Below are positions 18,045 to 30,400 of a stretch of DNA of 36,189 bases, one piece after another. The DNA is taken from contig NW_008246136.1 of the NCBI RefSeq assembly GCF_000281045.1, positions 258,137 through 294,325 of the forward strand, read 5' to 3'. Origin of the DNA: Saprolegnia diclina VS20. Its lineage: Eukaryota > Oomycota > Saprolegniomycetes > Saprolegniales > Saprolegniaceae. The notes beneath the pieces were generated by a model, which saw only the letters and a list, made by a program, of their open reading frames with translations, had not been told where the DNA came from and ran no database searches. A program made the position numbers and the translations under genes. How positions within the stretch are numbered: position 1 is the first letter of the stretch; each line of letters begins with the position of its first letter.

Positions 18045-19139
18045 ATGAAGACCATTGACCAAACCATTACCGATTCTACCAACAACGTGACGTCCGACAC
18101 GGCGTCGTCCACCGACTCGCGTGGCGACCAGCCCGTGATGGACTACCCCAACACCTTTGAAGGCCCCGAGAAGAACCTTGAGGTCGACCTCGTGCCCGCC
18201 TGCGACGGTGCCGATCCGCGCGGTCTGCGCGCGCTTTCGCGCGCCCAGATCGACGCGCTTCTGGACGCTGCCAAGTGCACGATCCTCTCGCACGTCTCCA
18301 ACGCGCACCTCGACGCGTACGTCTTGTCCGAGTCGTCGCTCTTTGTGTATCCGCGCAAGATGCTCATCAAGACGTGCGGCACGACGACGCTCCTCAAGGC
18401 GCTCCCGCTCCTCACCGAGTACGTGCGCGACCTCGGCTTTGCAGTCGAGAAGGTGCGTTACTCGCGCAAGAACTTTCTGCTGCCGGACGACCAGCTCTTC
18501 CCGCATACGTCGTTCGCGTCTGAAGTCGACTACCTCAACGACTTCTTCCCGAACGGCGCTGCCCACATCCTCGGCCCGATCAACGCCGACCACTGGTTCG
18601 CGTACGCGTGGGATGTCCACGAGCACGGCGAGCCGGTCACCAAGCCGTCGGTTGGCGTCAAGGAGCACACGGTGCACATCCTCATGCAGGACATGCACGA
18701 AGACGCAGCCGCGGCCTTCTTCAAGCGCGACAACGGCTGGGACGGCGCCGCCATGAGCGAGAAGAGCGGCATCCGCGACCTCGCGCCGGACGCCATCATG
18801 GACGCCTTTGCGTTCGAGCCGTGCGGCTACAGTATGAACGCGATCGACGGTCCGTCGTACTCGACGATCCACATTACGCCCGAGTCGCACTGCAGCTACG
18901 CCAGTTACGAGACGAACGACATGGTCGGCGCATACGGCCCGCTCATCCAGGACGTCGTCGGCGTCTTCCGCCCCGCCAAGTTTACGGTCACCATGTCGGT
19001 GGTTGGTGAGCTCACCATGAAGGACCACATCTTCAAGAAGAAGGACTTCAACGGCTACAAGCGCCGCGGCGGTTGGACGCAAGCCCACATGGACGGCGAC
19101 ATTACTGTCCTCAAGGCCAACTTTGCCCTCGTCAACTGA
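18045..19139 (+). CDS. AMD1: S-adenosylmethionine decarboxylase proenzyme
   Basis: Intronless, 364 residues, close to the usual eukaryotic length. It decarboxylates S-adenosylmethionine to provide aminopropyl groups for spermidine and spermine synthesis in the cytosol. The proenzyme cleaves itself: YVLSESSLFV places the cut between Glu96 and Ser97, with Ser97 becoming the pyruvoyl group. The catalytic Cys of KTCGTTTLLKALP is Cys111. Later motifs are FEPCGYSMNAIDGP and YSTIHITPESHCSYASYETN, which carry the Ser and His needed for processing. The FEGPEKNLEVD N-terminal motif is also present. All key residues are kept, so it is probably active. The leader holds a 42-codon upstream ORF. A long antisense open frame across it is a codon-bias shadow. 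Confidence 0.98.
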   Translation: MKTIDQTITDSTNNVTSDTASSTDSRGDQPVMDYPNTFEGPEKNLEVDLVPACDGADPRGLRALSRAQIDALLDAAKCTILSHVSNAHLDAYVLSESSLFVYPRKMLIKTCGTTTLLKALPLLTEYVRDLGFAVEKVRYSRKNFLLPDDQLFPHTSFASEVDYLNDFFPNGAAHILGPINADHWFAYAWDVHEHGEPVTKPSVGVKEHTVHILMQDMHEDAAAAFFKRDNGWDGAAMSEKSGIRDLAPDAIMDAFAFEPCGYSMNAIDGPSYSTIHITPESHCSYASYETNDMVGAYGPLIQDVVGVFRPAKFTVTMSVVGELTMKDHIFKKKDFNGYKRRGGWTQAHMDGDITVLKANFALVN

Positions 19140-19633
19140 GTCGATTATTATAGTTATATTGTTAGTAGTTTAGTTGCATAGCCATGATAAGGACTCCCCT
19201 CCTGAAAAACAAGTTGTATATTTTGAAACGAAACGAGCAACTGGTTGCTACTAAGATAGCATGAACATGTACAGCCTCACCCATCTGGACCACAACATAT
19301 GTTGGTGTATGGGGCTAGGGGATGGCACCACGGAGCGTGTGACGCGTCGCATCCGATCGCGGTGCCATTTTAGCGTAGCGTCATCGCCCACGTGATGACG
19401 AGATAGTAGTAGCTGTATCCTCTAGAACTAGACTGTCCATTTGACTGGTGTTCCCATGGCAACTGCAAAGCCCTCCTCGCGAGCAACGCAGGCTCATGCC
19501 GTCGCTGCTGCACGATGAATCACGCTGCCGCAAGGTACCTTCCCGATACCACGCGTTGCGGAATGCTCCGAGTCTCTGGATTCTTTTGTTATACTTGAGG
19601 CGTTCCAAATCCCACAGTTTTGGAAGCAAGGAC
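19140..19633. other. Convergent intergenic region, AT-rich
   Basis: About 490 bases between two convergent genes (S-adenosylmethionine decarboxylase and the galactosyltransferase). The first 120 bases are AT-rich 3' flank. No coding frame with normal codon use, RNA gene or repeat was recognised. Confidence 0.6.
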
Positions 19634-20831
19634 TTAAGCTGTCGCGTTCGGGTAGTAGAAGGCCTCGACGACCTCCATGAGGGGTGGTACGACGTAGTGG
19701 AACGACACCGTGTCGGGCGCCGCGCAGCCCGTGCCGTTGAGCCATCCGATGCCAAAGTGGTCTGAGAACCAATTGTTCTCTTGGTAAATCGACGTGTACA
19801 CCGAGTGGTCGAACGCGTCTTCGTCGTGGGGCTCGAAAAAGATGCGCTCGGGACTGTACTGGTGGAAGCGCTCGCGACCCATTGCGTCGCTAATACAAGA
19901 CAAACTAAGATCTACGATATCACGGACGCTGTGTACCGCGTGTCGGCGGGCTCGATGCCGTGGTACCGCATGCAGAACGAAATGGCCCAGTCGTCCGGCA
20001 CAATCTCGTCCGGAAGACAGTACGGCTCGTCCAAGCTCTCGACAAGCAACTAGTCGCCATGACAAGGTGCAGCATGAACGAGCTATCGTCTACCTTGAGG
20101 TACGGCGCGCTAAAGGCATAGCCGCCCCCACCAGGCGTGTAGTACAAACCACCCTGGTCTCTCGTCGCAGCCAGCGTGTCCTCGACCGCGGCGCGGCGCG
20201 CTGGCGCCATGCGGTCCAGTGACACGGAGTGAAACCACTCAAATTGGCGACGGAGCTCCCACCACTGCAGTGTCATGCGGTGACCCTATGCATACGTTGA
20301 GCCCAAGAGCACCGGCGACGCAGCTGTCTACGAGCAAATGGGGTCTTGACGCGTCATAAGGCGCGAGAAAAGTCCGAAGGTTGTCGACCAAAACGTACGT
20401 GTCGTCGTCGCACTTGAAGATCCAATCGTACGTGTCTCCGTACTCGCGCCAGAGGATGCGAACGATATCGCTACAGCAACTCAGACCAGTTGTCAACGCG
20501 TCAAGACGAACCGGTGCTTCTGCCACAGATGGAGATGCGTCGGTGGCGCCACAACGCGGACCGTTGGGATCGCCGGGTCGTATACGTTGCTCATGAAGAC
20601 GACCTTGTCGCAGCGCCGGCCCCACGTCGCCTTGATGGACGCGGCGCGAGCATGGTTCTTCTCGTATGTGTTGACCCAGCAGAGGATCTTGGCGGCCTTT
20701 GCAGGTGCTGGAAGCGCGCGGACGAGCTCGAGTGCATGTACGTGGCGGCCCAGCTGTGCGCGGACGTCGGCGACCTGCGCGCCGACCAGCGCCGCCAGCA
20801 GCAGCAGCGTCAGCGCCAGCCTCGCCAGCAT
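19634..20831 (-). CDS. Core-1 beta-1,3-galactosyltransferase-like enzyme (GT31, C1GALT1 family)
   Basis: Five exons on the minus strand: 20831-20512, 20470-20332, 20285-20094, 20049-19937, 19889-19634; 339 residues; introns of 41-47 nt. A hydrophobic N-terminus (ARLALTLLLLAALVG) serves as signal anchor, so a Golgi type II enzyme is likely. Family motifs: KILCWVNTY, KATWGRRCDKVVFMSN, DWIFKCDDDTYV with the metal-binding DDD at 128-130, LLGHRM, GGGGYAFS, LPDEIVPDDWAISFCM, GRERFHQY and TVSFHYVVPP. C1GALT1 enzymes add galactose to O-linked GalNAc; whether the oomycete enzyme uses the same acceptor is unknown. The first intron uses a GTTCGT donor, which is the only one keeping the frame into DIVRILWREYG. 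Confidence 0.9.
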
Positions 20832-21123
20832 GCTTCAACCTGATTGGCTTGCTGCTCTTGGCAAAATACCATACGTGGCGTAATTTTACGGTGCATAGAC
20901 GACGCGTTAAACAACGCCGAGGCGTTTTAACGTCTTTTACTTGGCGTTCAAGACCAATACCTGGTGCGATGATTGATGTCATCATTACTGTGACGACCGG
21001 CATTGGTTTGGCAGCATGAACACCCGCAAGGCCTCGCTATCGAATAGTCTCGACTGCTGTACTGTCAGAATAAAAAAGGTGTAGAACGGCGATACATCGA
21101 ATTCGTACATTTTGACTTACATG

Positions 21124-21757
21124 TTAGTACGTCAACAAAGGGTTGTGCGGAGGAAACTCGCGGTTCTCTTGGAGCATGGCTGCGCACGCACGGTGCGCCA
21201 AGTACTGCACACATCGATTGTATTTGGAACGGGAGAGAGGAGCGCAGATGTACGAACAGTGATAACGACAAGCGCCGCGATCAGCAGAGAGCCGAGCACG
21301 ATGCAAGCGACGTCCCAGCCGTTCTTGTCGCTGAACGACATGGCGTTGGTCATGTGCAGTAGCAGCATGATCTCGCCGCCGCACTGGAGCGCGCCAAGGA
21401 GACACGTGGCATAGTAAAACTAGCAGATCACGTGAGCGAGACATGATGGCGGCAAGTGTACAAATTCACAGAGCGCGGCCTGTCGCTCGAGGTTGCCTTT
21501 GGTGCAGCGCACGTCTAGCGGCGGCTCTAGCACACCATTCCATAGTACCCACATACAAGGCGCCAAGGCCCACCGGCAAACGCTGGTCGGTCCGACGTCA
21601 TTTCTGACGCTACGTAGCCGATGGCGCCGACGAACAGCGTAAAGATGGCGGTCCACCAGATCGCGTACGTGAAGAGGAACGAGAGCACACTGAGGGCGAC
21701 CATGGCACTGCAATGTCGGCTCAGCATCTCGCGCGGCGTCTGCTTCTCGACCAGCAT
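21124..21757 (-). CDS. Small four-pass membrane protein, function unknown
   Basis: Four exons on the minus strand: 21757-21574, 21526-21462, 21419-21258, 21204-21124; 163 residues. Four hydrophobic segments are visible (about 19-33, 35-51, 84-105, 116-140) with short loops and a hydrophilic tail (ENREFPPHNPLLTY). The reading frame closes well across introns of 47, 42 and 53 nt; the third has a GTTCGT donor. The family is not recognised.  The ATG at 21757 has a good context; the same frame stays open upstream to an ATG at 21883, which would add 42 residues and nearly abut the divergent gene's ATG at 21892. Tetraspan or MARVEL-type folds are possible but not shown. Confidence 0.75.
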
Positions 21758-21891
21758 GGCCGCCGTCGTTTGTGAAGCGGTTTCGCCGTCTCCGCAGGAA
21801 TGGATCTGCATCACTGCAACGACCAGAAATGCGCAAGTCCAAGTTGCAGGCGCAGCAGAATGGCGCAACGGTGGCCGTTTCATGCGCAACC
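21758..21891. promoter_or_regulatory. Short divergent promoter region
   Basis: Only 134 bases separate the ATGs of the four-pass membrane gene (minus) and the RCC1-repeat gene (plus). Both promoters must lie here or inside the opposite gene. A minus-strand GCGCATTTC initiator-like site is near 21823-21834. No other element is recognised. Confidence 0.45.
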
Positions 21892-24417
21892 ATGGCGACG
21901 ACGAGCACCGACGACATTGGCCAGCTCTTTGACGAGATCGTCAACAAGCGGACGAGCGCGGTCTCGAGCGCCGAGCTGAGCACCGTGCTCCCGTTCACGG
22001 CGGGCGACGTCCAATTCATCTTGACCAGAGTCGTCGACGACATGCGGCAGCACAAACTCGAGCTGGAGAAAAAAGAGTTTACGCGGTACGTCAAGAAAGC
22101 CACGTCGACCGTCTCGCTCGCCCACGTCGTCGTGACGCTCCAGCGACGGCGACACATGAAGACCTTCTCCGAGTATTACCTCGCGCGGGGCGTCGCGGGC
22201 GCGCAGCTCGTGGGACCGGCCGAGAGTGCGACAGAGCAACCTGGTCGGTGCTCATCTCGAATGCAATGGTGCGGCAACGTCGGCTAGGTGGCGCGTCTCG
22301 GCGTCGCAATAGCCGTCCAGGCGACGGGCTTGGTGGGGATGCGGTCTCGAATCAAAGCAACGACCGGCCCGAGGTCGAGCGCGACACCAAGGACGACCCC
22401 CAAGCGCAGTACGCGGCGGTAAGTGTGACAGCTCGTGCGCGGTGCTCTTACAATGCGAAATAGCGTCAGCGCATCAGTCTGGTACGCGCCTGTCGCGCGA
22501 TCAAGTCGACGACCGAGGTACGCTGCCGATACCGGCTGCAAGACACAGAGAATGGAAACTGCACAGGGCATCTTTGCGATTGCGTTTAACCGCAAGTCGC
22601 GCCGCCTCGAGCTCCACACCGTCGCGCCGTCGTTCGTAGCAACACCTTCCCTTCAACACTCATCGAGTCGTAGCACGCGCGCCGCGCAGATCTACTCGTC
22701 GCGGTACTTTGTGCTGCTCTTCTCGCGGGATGCGGGGCAACTCGCGATCGGCTGCACCGGGTACCTCGGCGGGCACATCTACTTGGTGCGCAAGCAGGGC
22801 TGTGCCCACTCGGCGCCGCCCGATATTCTGCTGACAAGCTATGTGTTTGCGTCGCGCGACATCACCGCCGTCGTCGGGCTCGCCGAGCCGGACCTTCAAA
22901 TGCCCGCGACGTCCGATGCGCCTGCGACCGGGCTCATCACAGCCCCGCTCGACATGTACGGGACTCCAGCCTGCAGCTGGTGGAGAACCATCCTAGGTTC
23001 ACGGCGAGCCACGTCGCGCACGCTTGCTGCAACCACGGCACCGTCACCCTTTGCGCCGACGAAGGGCTGCTCGAGTGGAGTCAAGCCGAGGTATAGCCAA
23101 ATGATGACGCACCCGTTGTCACAGCGAGGTGCAGGTGGCAACAACTGCCACCGACGCGGTCCCGACGCCGCTGCTGACCGACGGCGAGTGCGCGTTTCCG
23201 ACGATCGCACACGTGAATGCGATTTCTGCCGCTGCGTTCGTCATGCCTCGGATGCTTCAACAGGTATGCCATGCTCCTTCACAGACCCTCCAGATGCAAC
23301 AGTATCCAGGCGGCGCAGGGCTACTGCCTGTACATGAGCCAGCGCGCCTTCATCCTTGAAGATGATGCGACACCAGCACCAATCAAGGCCATGCTCGACG
23401 CAGATGTCGCCACGATATGCGCACTGTGGACCGAGGCCAAGGTAGTCGTCGTCCCATCAACCTACTTGGAACATGCGAGGACAGTTCAAAATGGGCCCGC
23501 GGAGGATCCAACCCAAACTCAAAAACGTCAAGCAACTTGTCAACTGCGGCACCGCTTCGTACACGGCGCTGACCCGAGACGGGCAAGTCTATACGTGGGG
23601 CCAAGGTATAACTCACATATGCGTGAGGAGATAACTCAAAATGACAGACGCTGTCGAGAGCCTCGGGAGCCATGTTGCTTTGGACGCAACCAAGAGTAGC
23701 CCGCGCAAACTCCCGGGGTTTACCAAGCCAGTCGCCAAGGTGACCTGTGGTGGGCAGCACGTTCTTGGCCTCGATGAGGCAGGAGTGGCCTACAGCTGGG
23801 GCAGCAATGCCCACGGCCAACTCGGACTGGGCCATCTTAACGACAGTGACACACCAGCGCGTATCGCCATCGCTGGGGTACGACTTCCTCACCCTCTCTA
23901 CCTGCTCATGAACTGTAGAGCCCCGTAATCATCGACATCGCTGCAGGCGACAACCACAGCTTGCTCTTGACCAATGCCGGCACAACTTTGGCGTGCGGCA
24001 ACAACTGGTCGGGTCAGCTCGGCACCGGCGGCAGCGCGCACCTTGATGCAATGACGCCGGTTTCGTTGCCCCCCGAGGCAAACGAACCGCTATACCTGGT
24101 TCAGGCCGTCGGCGAGACGTCGGCGGCCGTGTCAGTAACAGGTATCTGCCTACTTGGCCAGTTTGACATCGATGACCTTGATGGCAGGGACCGTCTTTGT
24201 GTGGGGGCTCTGTGCCGTGCCGCTTCTCGGTGTCGTGACGCGGCGAACGCCCCAGAAACTCGAGTACGCGGCGATGGACGTGTACAAGCCAAGTCGGGGC
24301 TTTGGTCGCCTCGATGCCGTCGACACCATGTACGTGGTCACGTCGATCGCCCTCGCCGCCGGTTGCGTCGTTCTCGCGGTCGCCCCCGTCCCATATACCA
24401 AGCTGCCAAAGCCGTAG
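21892..24417 (+). CDS. RCC1-repeat protein with novel N-terminal region
   Basis: About twelve exons: 21892-22243, 22288-22418, 22464-22481, 22549-22635, 22690-22955, 22997-23090, 23135-23263, 23310-23441, 23485-23605, 23648-23877, 23919-24141, 24188-24417; about 670 residues. The C-terminal half has RCC1-type beta-propeller repeats: VNCGTASYTALTRDGQVYTWG, VTCGGQHVLGLDEAGVAYSW with GQLGLG, then IAAGDNHSLLLTNAGTT with SGQLGTGG, and a last VTGTVFVWGL. The N-terminal half (helical, then SHVAHACCNHGTVTLC, perhaps a first blade) is not recognised. RCC1 propellers act as scaffolds or exchange factors; no specific partner can be named. The junctions between 22464 and 22549 are uncertain: a 54-nt exon with a 25-31-nt intron also keeps frame. 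The stop lies 20 bp from the VPS13 stop. Confidence 0.8.
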
Positions 24418-24437
24418 AGAATCGATCCAACTCTTTG

Positions 24438-27400
24438 TTACCACTTTCGAAACGTTGCAATCGCGCGGCCGAGGTCGCGCCGGTCGTGCATCGCGAGGCG
24501 GAAGCGATACCAGCGCATGTGCATAGCCGACCCCCCGACGCCAACGTCCAGCTTGGTAGGCTCGACAAGACTCTGCTCCAGTACTGCGATCGTCGAGACC
24601 GCAATCACCTCGAGCTTGTCATCGGTACACGCGTCGACAACGTAGACGTGCGTGGGGGAGACCACGAGCACGCACGGAACGCCAGCGTCCGACGGCAACA
24701 GCCACTCGGTGCTCATGTCAGCTAGCTCGTGCGAGGGCTGCTCAGCCAAGTAGAGCGCATGCGCGAAGACGATCGGACCGGTCACGGACCCAACGAGTTT
24801 CCAGCGCACAAAGAGCGCTTCGTGCCGACGGAGCGGTAGCATGGTGGACGCGACTGCGTCATTGCGCCCGCCGACACCCATTTCGACGAGGAGACCGTCG
24901 GTCGTCTTGGAGACGAGCGACGCCATACCGCTCATGGGCTGTGCGACGATGCCGACGAGCCCTTTCCCGACGCCGACGACGCCAGCACCGAGGCCCGTGG
25001 ACCGGCCTTGCTCTTGGTTGTCGCGCAGGACACTCAACGGCGTCGTCACGACACCGGTCGCGGCACCGACGATCGCTTGGCCAAACGAGTGGAAGCCGTG
25101 GGCGAGTCCCGAGGTAAAGTTGACGGGCGGCGTCGTTGTCGCGGTGGCTGTCGACGCACTCGTGCTGATATGGTCCATGGACCGCGAAATGGCATGGGCG
25201 ACGCCCGAGACGGACGAGAGCGTCGCGACCTAGTCGAGTCGTGAGTCTCGTGTTATAACGCAAGACGGCGACCGAAGTGTGGGTTGCAAAGGACACAGCG
25301 CCTCGGAAGAGGCCTTTCGTGATCGAGACGGGCGAGTAGCCTTCCGTAGCGACAGCGAGCAGCGGCAGGCGCACGAGGTCCTGAACACCCGAGCTCACGT
25401 CGCGCACAAACCCTCTATCATTTCTTGTGAGTTGCATGTTGTATGGACAAGGCGTTGTACGCGGGGTTCCCGAGGACGTTGAGGGACATGAGCACCATTG
25501 GCGTGCGCACGACAGCGTCAGCGACGTAGTTCGCTGCAAGGTCCTTCGCCAACTGGTCGTCAAAGCACAGAATGTGGGCGAGGTCCACGCCCGAGAGCGA
25601 CAGCGGCGTTCGGTCAAGGCCGTACAAGAAGCGCGCCGTGATGGTCAACGAAACCGGAGAGAGAACGAGACGGCCAATGTAGCGTTTAGCCCGCATCGCC
25701 AGTGCAATTTGCGTCTCCAATGGCGGCTCCGTTGGCGTCACCTCCACTGCGGACGCTGCTTCCAGAAGCGGCGCAAGCCATCCTTGCAGCCGAACGAGCA
25801 GCAGATCTTCAACCTACCACATGTGCTCGAAACTAAGTGGAAGTGCTCTGCAAATGGCACCTGCAGGACGATGGGCGACACAGCGAGCTCGAGCGCGTCC
25901 GTGTACGAATGCGTTGGCACCCAGCCGTCGGCGTAAACGAGTCGCAGCGTCAGCGCGTGGGACTTGACGAGCGGCTCAATGGACACGGCGAGGAGCTGCG
26001 CATCGGAGACGACCGCATTCGACCGGGAGACGTTGCCGCACATCAAGGCTCTGGGAAAATTGCACTCGGGAAAAAAGTGGACGAGCTCCAACGCTTCAAA
26101 CACCAACAGCGACGTTGTGAAGCGCTGGATGTGCGAGAGATACCCCAAAGCAGCTCGCTGCTTGTGACCGTCGGGCACAACGTCGCCCAGCGAGAGCGCC
26201 ATGAAGGCGATTTGCTGCGCGTCCAGACGCAGCACCTCGGCGTAGCTTGGGCCGTCGTCGTGCACCACCACGTGGTCGTCAAAACAGCGCACGACGACGG
26301 CGTCGACGCGCACCGAGACGCGCGTGGCCGGCGCCGCGAGAGGTCGGCAGGGGACGCGCGGCGCACTCTTGCCCCCGTCGATGCACTCGATGTGGACCAT
26401 CCACACGCTGTAGCGCTCGTACATTGTCAGTAGCAGGACGAGGTCGCCTGCGCGGGCAAACTGGATGCCCTCGACCAGCCAGACAGCGCTCGACCAGCTG
26501 CAGTCGTCGCCCGCCACACGAACACGGAACCGCGCATGGGGCGACGGCGACGGCGAATCAAACACACTCGGCGCCGGAAGGCTGCCGTACGCCGAGTCCT
26601 GAACCAAACATTATGACGTGGCACGTTGTGGGACGATCTCGTGTACCTGAAGCTGCCAGTCGTACGCGATCGTGTCGTTGGCGCCGATCGTTGCACACTC
26701 GTCAACGTGGACAAGCGCGACCGCAACAGCGCGCGACAGGTGGTTTTGCAGCGTCACCGGCGGGTACGCGTCTTCGTAGATCGTAAGCACGACGGCGTCG
26801 TCGACGGCCACGACGGCAAACGTGAGCATCACGTCGGACCGGGTGGCATCCGAGTGTAAGAGCAAAAGACGCTGCGCACCGCACGGGCGAAGCTCAATCG
26901 ACCGACGTGACCACGCGTAGCCGGGCGCTGCAATCGCGACCGAGAGCGCACAGTGCAGTCGCGTCGCGTCCAAGGCCGGCGTCAACACCGTTTCGAGGCC
27001 GTCGTCCGCAATACTGCTGCCGCGCGAAAGCCGCGTCCGGATCCATTTGAGACTCGAGTGCAACGACGACGGTCGCTCGAGGTGCGTTCCGACGGGCCAC
27101 ACGCTGGCTGCAGGCGCCGCGACCTACCCGACATCGTATAAGGTGATATACACGGGCACATCGCTACCGTTGGGACGAGCGCGTTGGTTTTGGCGGCGAG
27201 GAGCGTCGTGGGCAGCAGCTGCAGTGGGTACCGCTATCGACAAGAACGCTCACGATGCATCGCACCCAAGAGAATATCGTACCGACTGATTGCGTACTTG
27301 GTAGTGACACGCAAGCGTCACCCGCGCCATGCCGTCGACGATGCTATGGCGCACGACAGCGCTGAGGCAGCAGCCCGGCGCAGATGGCAAACTCCACATG

Positions 27401-30400
27401 ACATGGGACGGCTGCGACGCATAGTTGGTCCACAAGAGCGTCTCGGGTATATACTGCAGCCCCATCGAAAAGCTCGAGATCGCCAGACTGAGCTCGGCCG
27501 ACGGCAGCACCGTTTGGCGGCAGTCGGGGCCGTCAATGACGATGGCCCACGGCAGCTCGTTGCGAAGAACCAGCGTTGGACGCAAGGCGAGATGCCGCGC
27601 TGGCGACGTTGCGAGTCGCGTCAAGTGGATCGTCCCGCACTTTGGCGCGTCGACGCGGAGAACGCCACCCACCGGATACGCTGCGAGCTCATCCCCCTCG
27701 GGCGAGGCACACGCCGGGATCGCGAGCGAAGTGCCACCAACCTCGAGAATCTGGGGTTCTTGTGGGTTGTATTCGAGTACCTGCGTCTCTTCGGCGACGG
27801 CAAGGCGCTACGAAATGACTCTCAGATGAGAAGTTGCACTGGGTCTCATACCACGAGCGTTCGGCGCCCCGTCGCTTGGTGCAACAGCGACACGGCGGCC
27901 GGGACCGCAAGTTGATTTGTCAGCGTTAGCACCGGCCACAAATGCACTTCGAGCCAGGCCCATCGGAGAACGCGGTGCACAGACGCTGCCTCCTTTACCT
28001 TTTGGAGACCATAAGCTATCAAATTTTCCTTGAGGTGGAGACGTACGACGTGGCAGGCGGCGCGCTTGATAGCTACCCAGACGTACATGGTACCTGCGTC
28101 CCGAGAGAGCACGACAAGCGTGGCTGGCGCCTCGGGCGTCGTCGTCGCTGCCACCGGCGCAAAAGGCGTCGACGTACTCGCAACGAGCTGGGCCACACTC
28201 CACGGACGGCCGTTGTCACAGCGCAGAGATACGCGCGTGGACTGGCGCTCGAGGATGTGCGACTGCGGCGACGAGCCAAGGGTGACGGCCACCTCGTTGT
28301 TGAGGCGATACTGCAGGCGCTGGTCCAAGTGGTTGATAACAACAACGTCGCCGCGCACGACCACAGTTGTCTCGAGGCCACAGACGACAACCTCAACCCA
28401 GATGCCGCCCGTCGGAAGTGGCCGGTGCCACACGCCGCCAGGAGCCCTGATTGGACACGGCGTCGACCAGCCATGCGAGAGCGACCGCGTGAACTGCAGC
28501 TCGAACGGCGCTGTGATCGCATGCCAACTGTAGTCGACCGACACGAGACCACGGAGCTCTTGGACTTCGGTGGAGCCCACTTGACGAAACAGCAGCACCG
28601 CGTCGATTTGGTTGTGGATGCAAATCCGATACTTGATACGTTTTGTAGGTGGCGATGGCTCGGTGAGCGACTGCGACAACTGCATCATAAATAGCAACGC
28701 GTACTGTGTCAGCTGGAGCGTGAGCGCACCCGTCGTTAGCGCCAACGAGAGCTGGGCGGCCTGCTCCAAGACGACCGTCACTTGCCACGGCTGAAGCAGT
28801 GTCGTGGTCGCCAGCGTAGTAAGGTTGTGCATCTCGCTGCCGAGAACGCCAGCGACGACGCAGCTATAGCGAGCACTGCCCGCAAACGTCCGAAGGTGGA
28901 CGCTGACATCCGTAGCTTTGACATGCAACAGCTCGTGCACGTCGTCACCACCATCGTGCCACGCCAGTTTGACTTCGTGGAGGTTGCCCACAACGTGCAG
29001 CAGTGGTAACGACGATATGGCAGCGACCGAGCTCACACGCACGGCGTCTCGCAGCTGCGCCGATAGCGCCACGTACAAAGGGAGCGACGAAGCGTCAACG
29101 CGCGGTAGACGCCACCGAAGCTCCCACTGAGTCGCAGCCGGCGTCGTCACAAGCGGGTAGTCTCGGGCGTCGAACGAGAGCTGGTAGGCTTCCGACACTT
29201 GCGGCGCCACATCGTCGTCCTCGCTCATCCACTGCGCAATGGCGGCCGCGAGCGACGGCGCCGAACCGGTGCGTGGAAGTCCGTCCTCCGCTCCCCACGG
29301 CACGTGCACGATACCGATCGAGACGAACGACGACGTCACACTGTCAAAACAGCGCACTTCGCACCGTACATCGCACAAACGACCCTCGATCCGCGGCCAA
29401 TCGCGTGGCGCGACCGAAGCACGAAGCGGCATCGCCGTCACGCGTGTAAGCTGTCGCGGGGACGGGTACCGCCAGCGCAGCTCCAGGCAGTCCTTGTTGT
29501 CGTCGTCGTCCCACGGGCGCGCGAGATCGTTCAAGATGTCAATGAGCCGCAACTCATCCTCGTCCTCGTCGTCATCTTGTGGGGGTGCAGACGCTACGTC
29601 GAGCAGCGCCGTCGGCGAGAGCACGCTGCCCGAGAACGTCGCATTCGTCGTCACTGTCTCGGTACACACCAGCTCGCCGGGACGCGCGTGGTGAGCGCGG
29701 GGGTCGAGGCGCAGCGTGAGCTCTGCAAAGTCGTGCACCGTCGGCGCCTGCACTGAGACGACATCGTCCGACGCCTTTGCAAAAGACGTGTCCGTCGCGG
29801 GGACGGACCACGCCGCACTCCAGCGTTGAAGAAGGCGCAGCGACGCCATCGAGACCGACACGTGCACCGCGTTGCCGTCGAGATGCACTTCGGTCGGGTA
29901 CACGCGCGTCTCGACGAGCTGCCGGTTGATGAGTCGCAAAAGCTGTTTGACGTCCCCGGTGCAACGCAGGTCGACGTCTCGGAGCAGCGCCGGTGCCTCG
30001 GCGACTTGCGCCTGCAGCCGGTGCCATGCTTTGGATCGACCGAGTTGAGGCCCGAGCGCCACCGTGACGGGACACGCGTCATCGAGCACCAAGACGCCGA
30101 GGCGCTGCCACGTCACGACGAAGTCCAATAGCTTGACTGGACACCACTCAAACAACGGCGTCGCGGGCCAAGCCGCCACGAGCGCTTGGTCCGTGGCGGT
30201 GACCCGCGCATCGAGACTCGCAAAGAGCGCACCCGTGTTGCACACGACGCAGGCACTGGCCGCTGCGATGCTGAGTTGACTGGGGGACCAGAGAAGCTTG
30301 AGTGCCGCATGGTCCACGGGGCCGACGCCGGGCAGGCTAAAGCGCGGCAAGAACGGACCCAGCGGCGTCCAGATCGACGTTGGCGATGGAATCGACGACG

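Noticed and set aside
18030-19088. 352-codon minus-strand open frame across S-adenosylmethionine decarboxylase
   Set aside because: Antisense shadow for the same reason; Val/Arg/Asp-rich, no recognisable domain, while the plus strand is unambiguous.
21892-24417. Two separate genes, one N-terminal and one RCC1
   Set aside because: Every junction between them closes in frame with 41-54-nt introns apart from one ambiguous spot, and no stop followed by a promoter-like spacer is seen.
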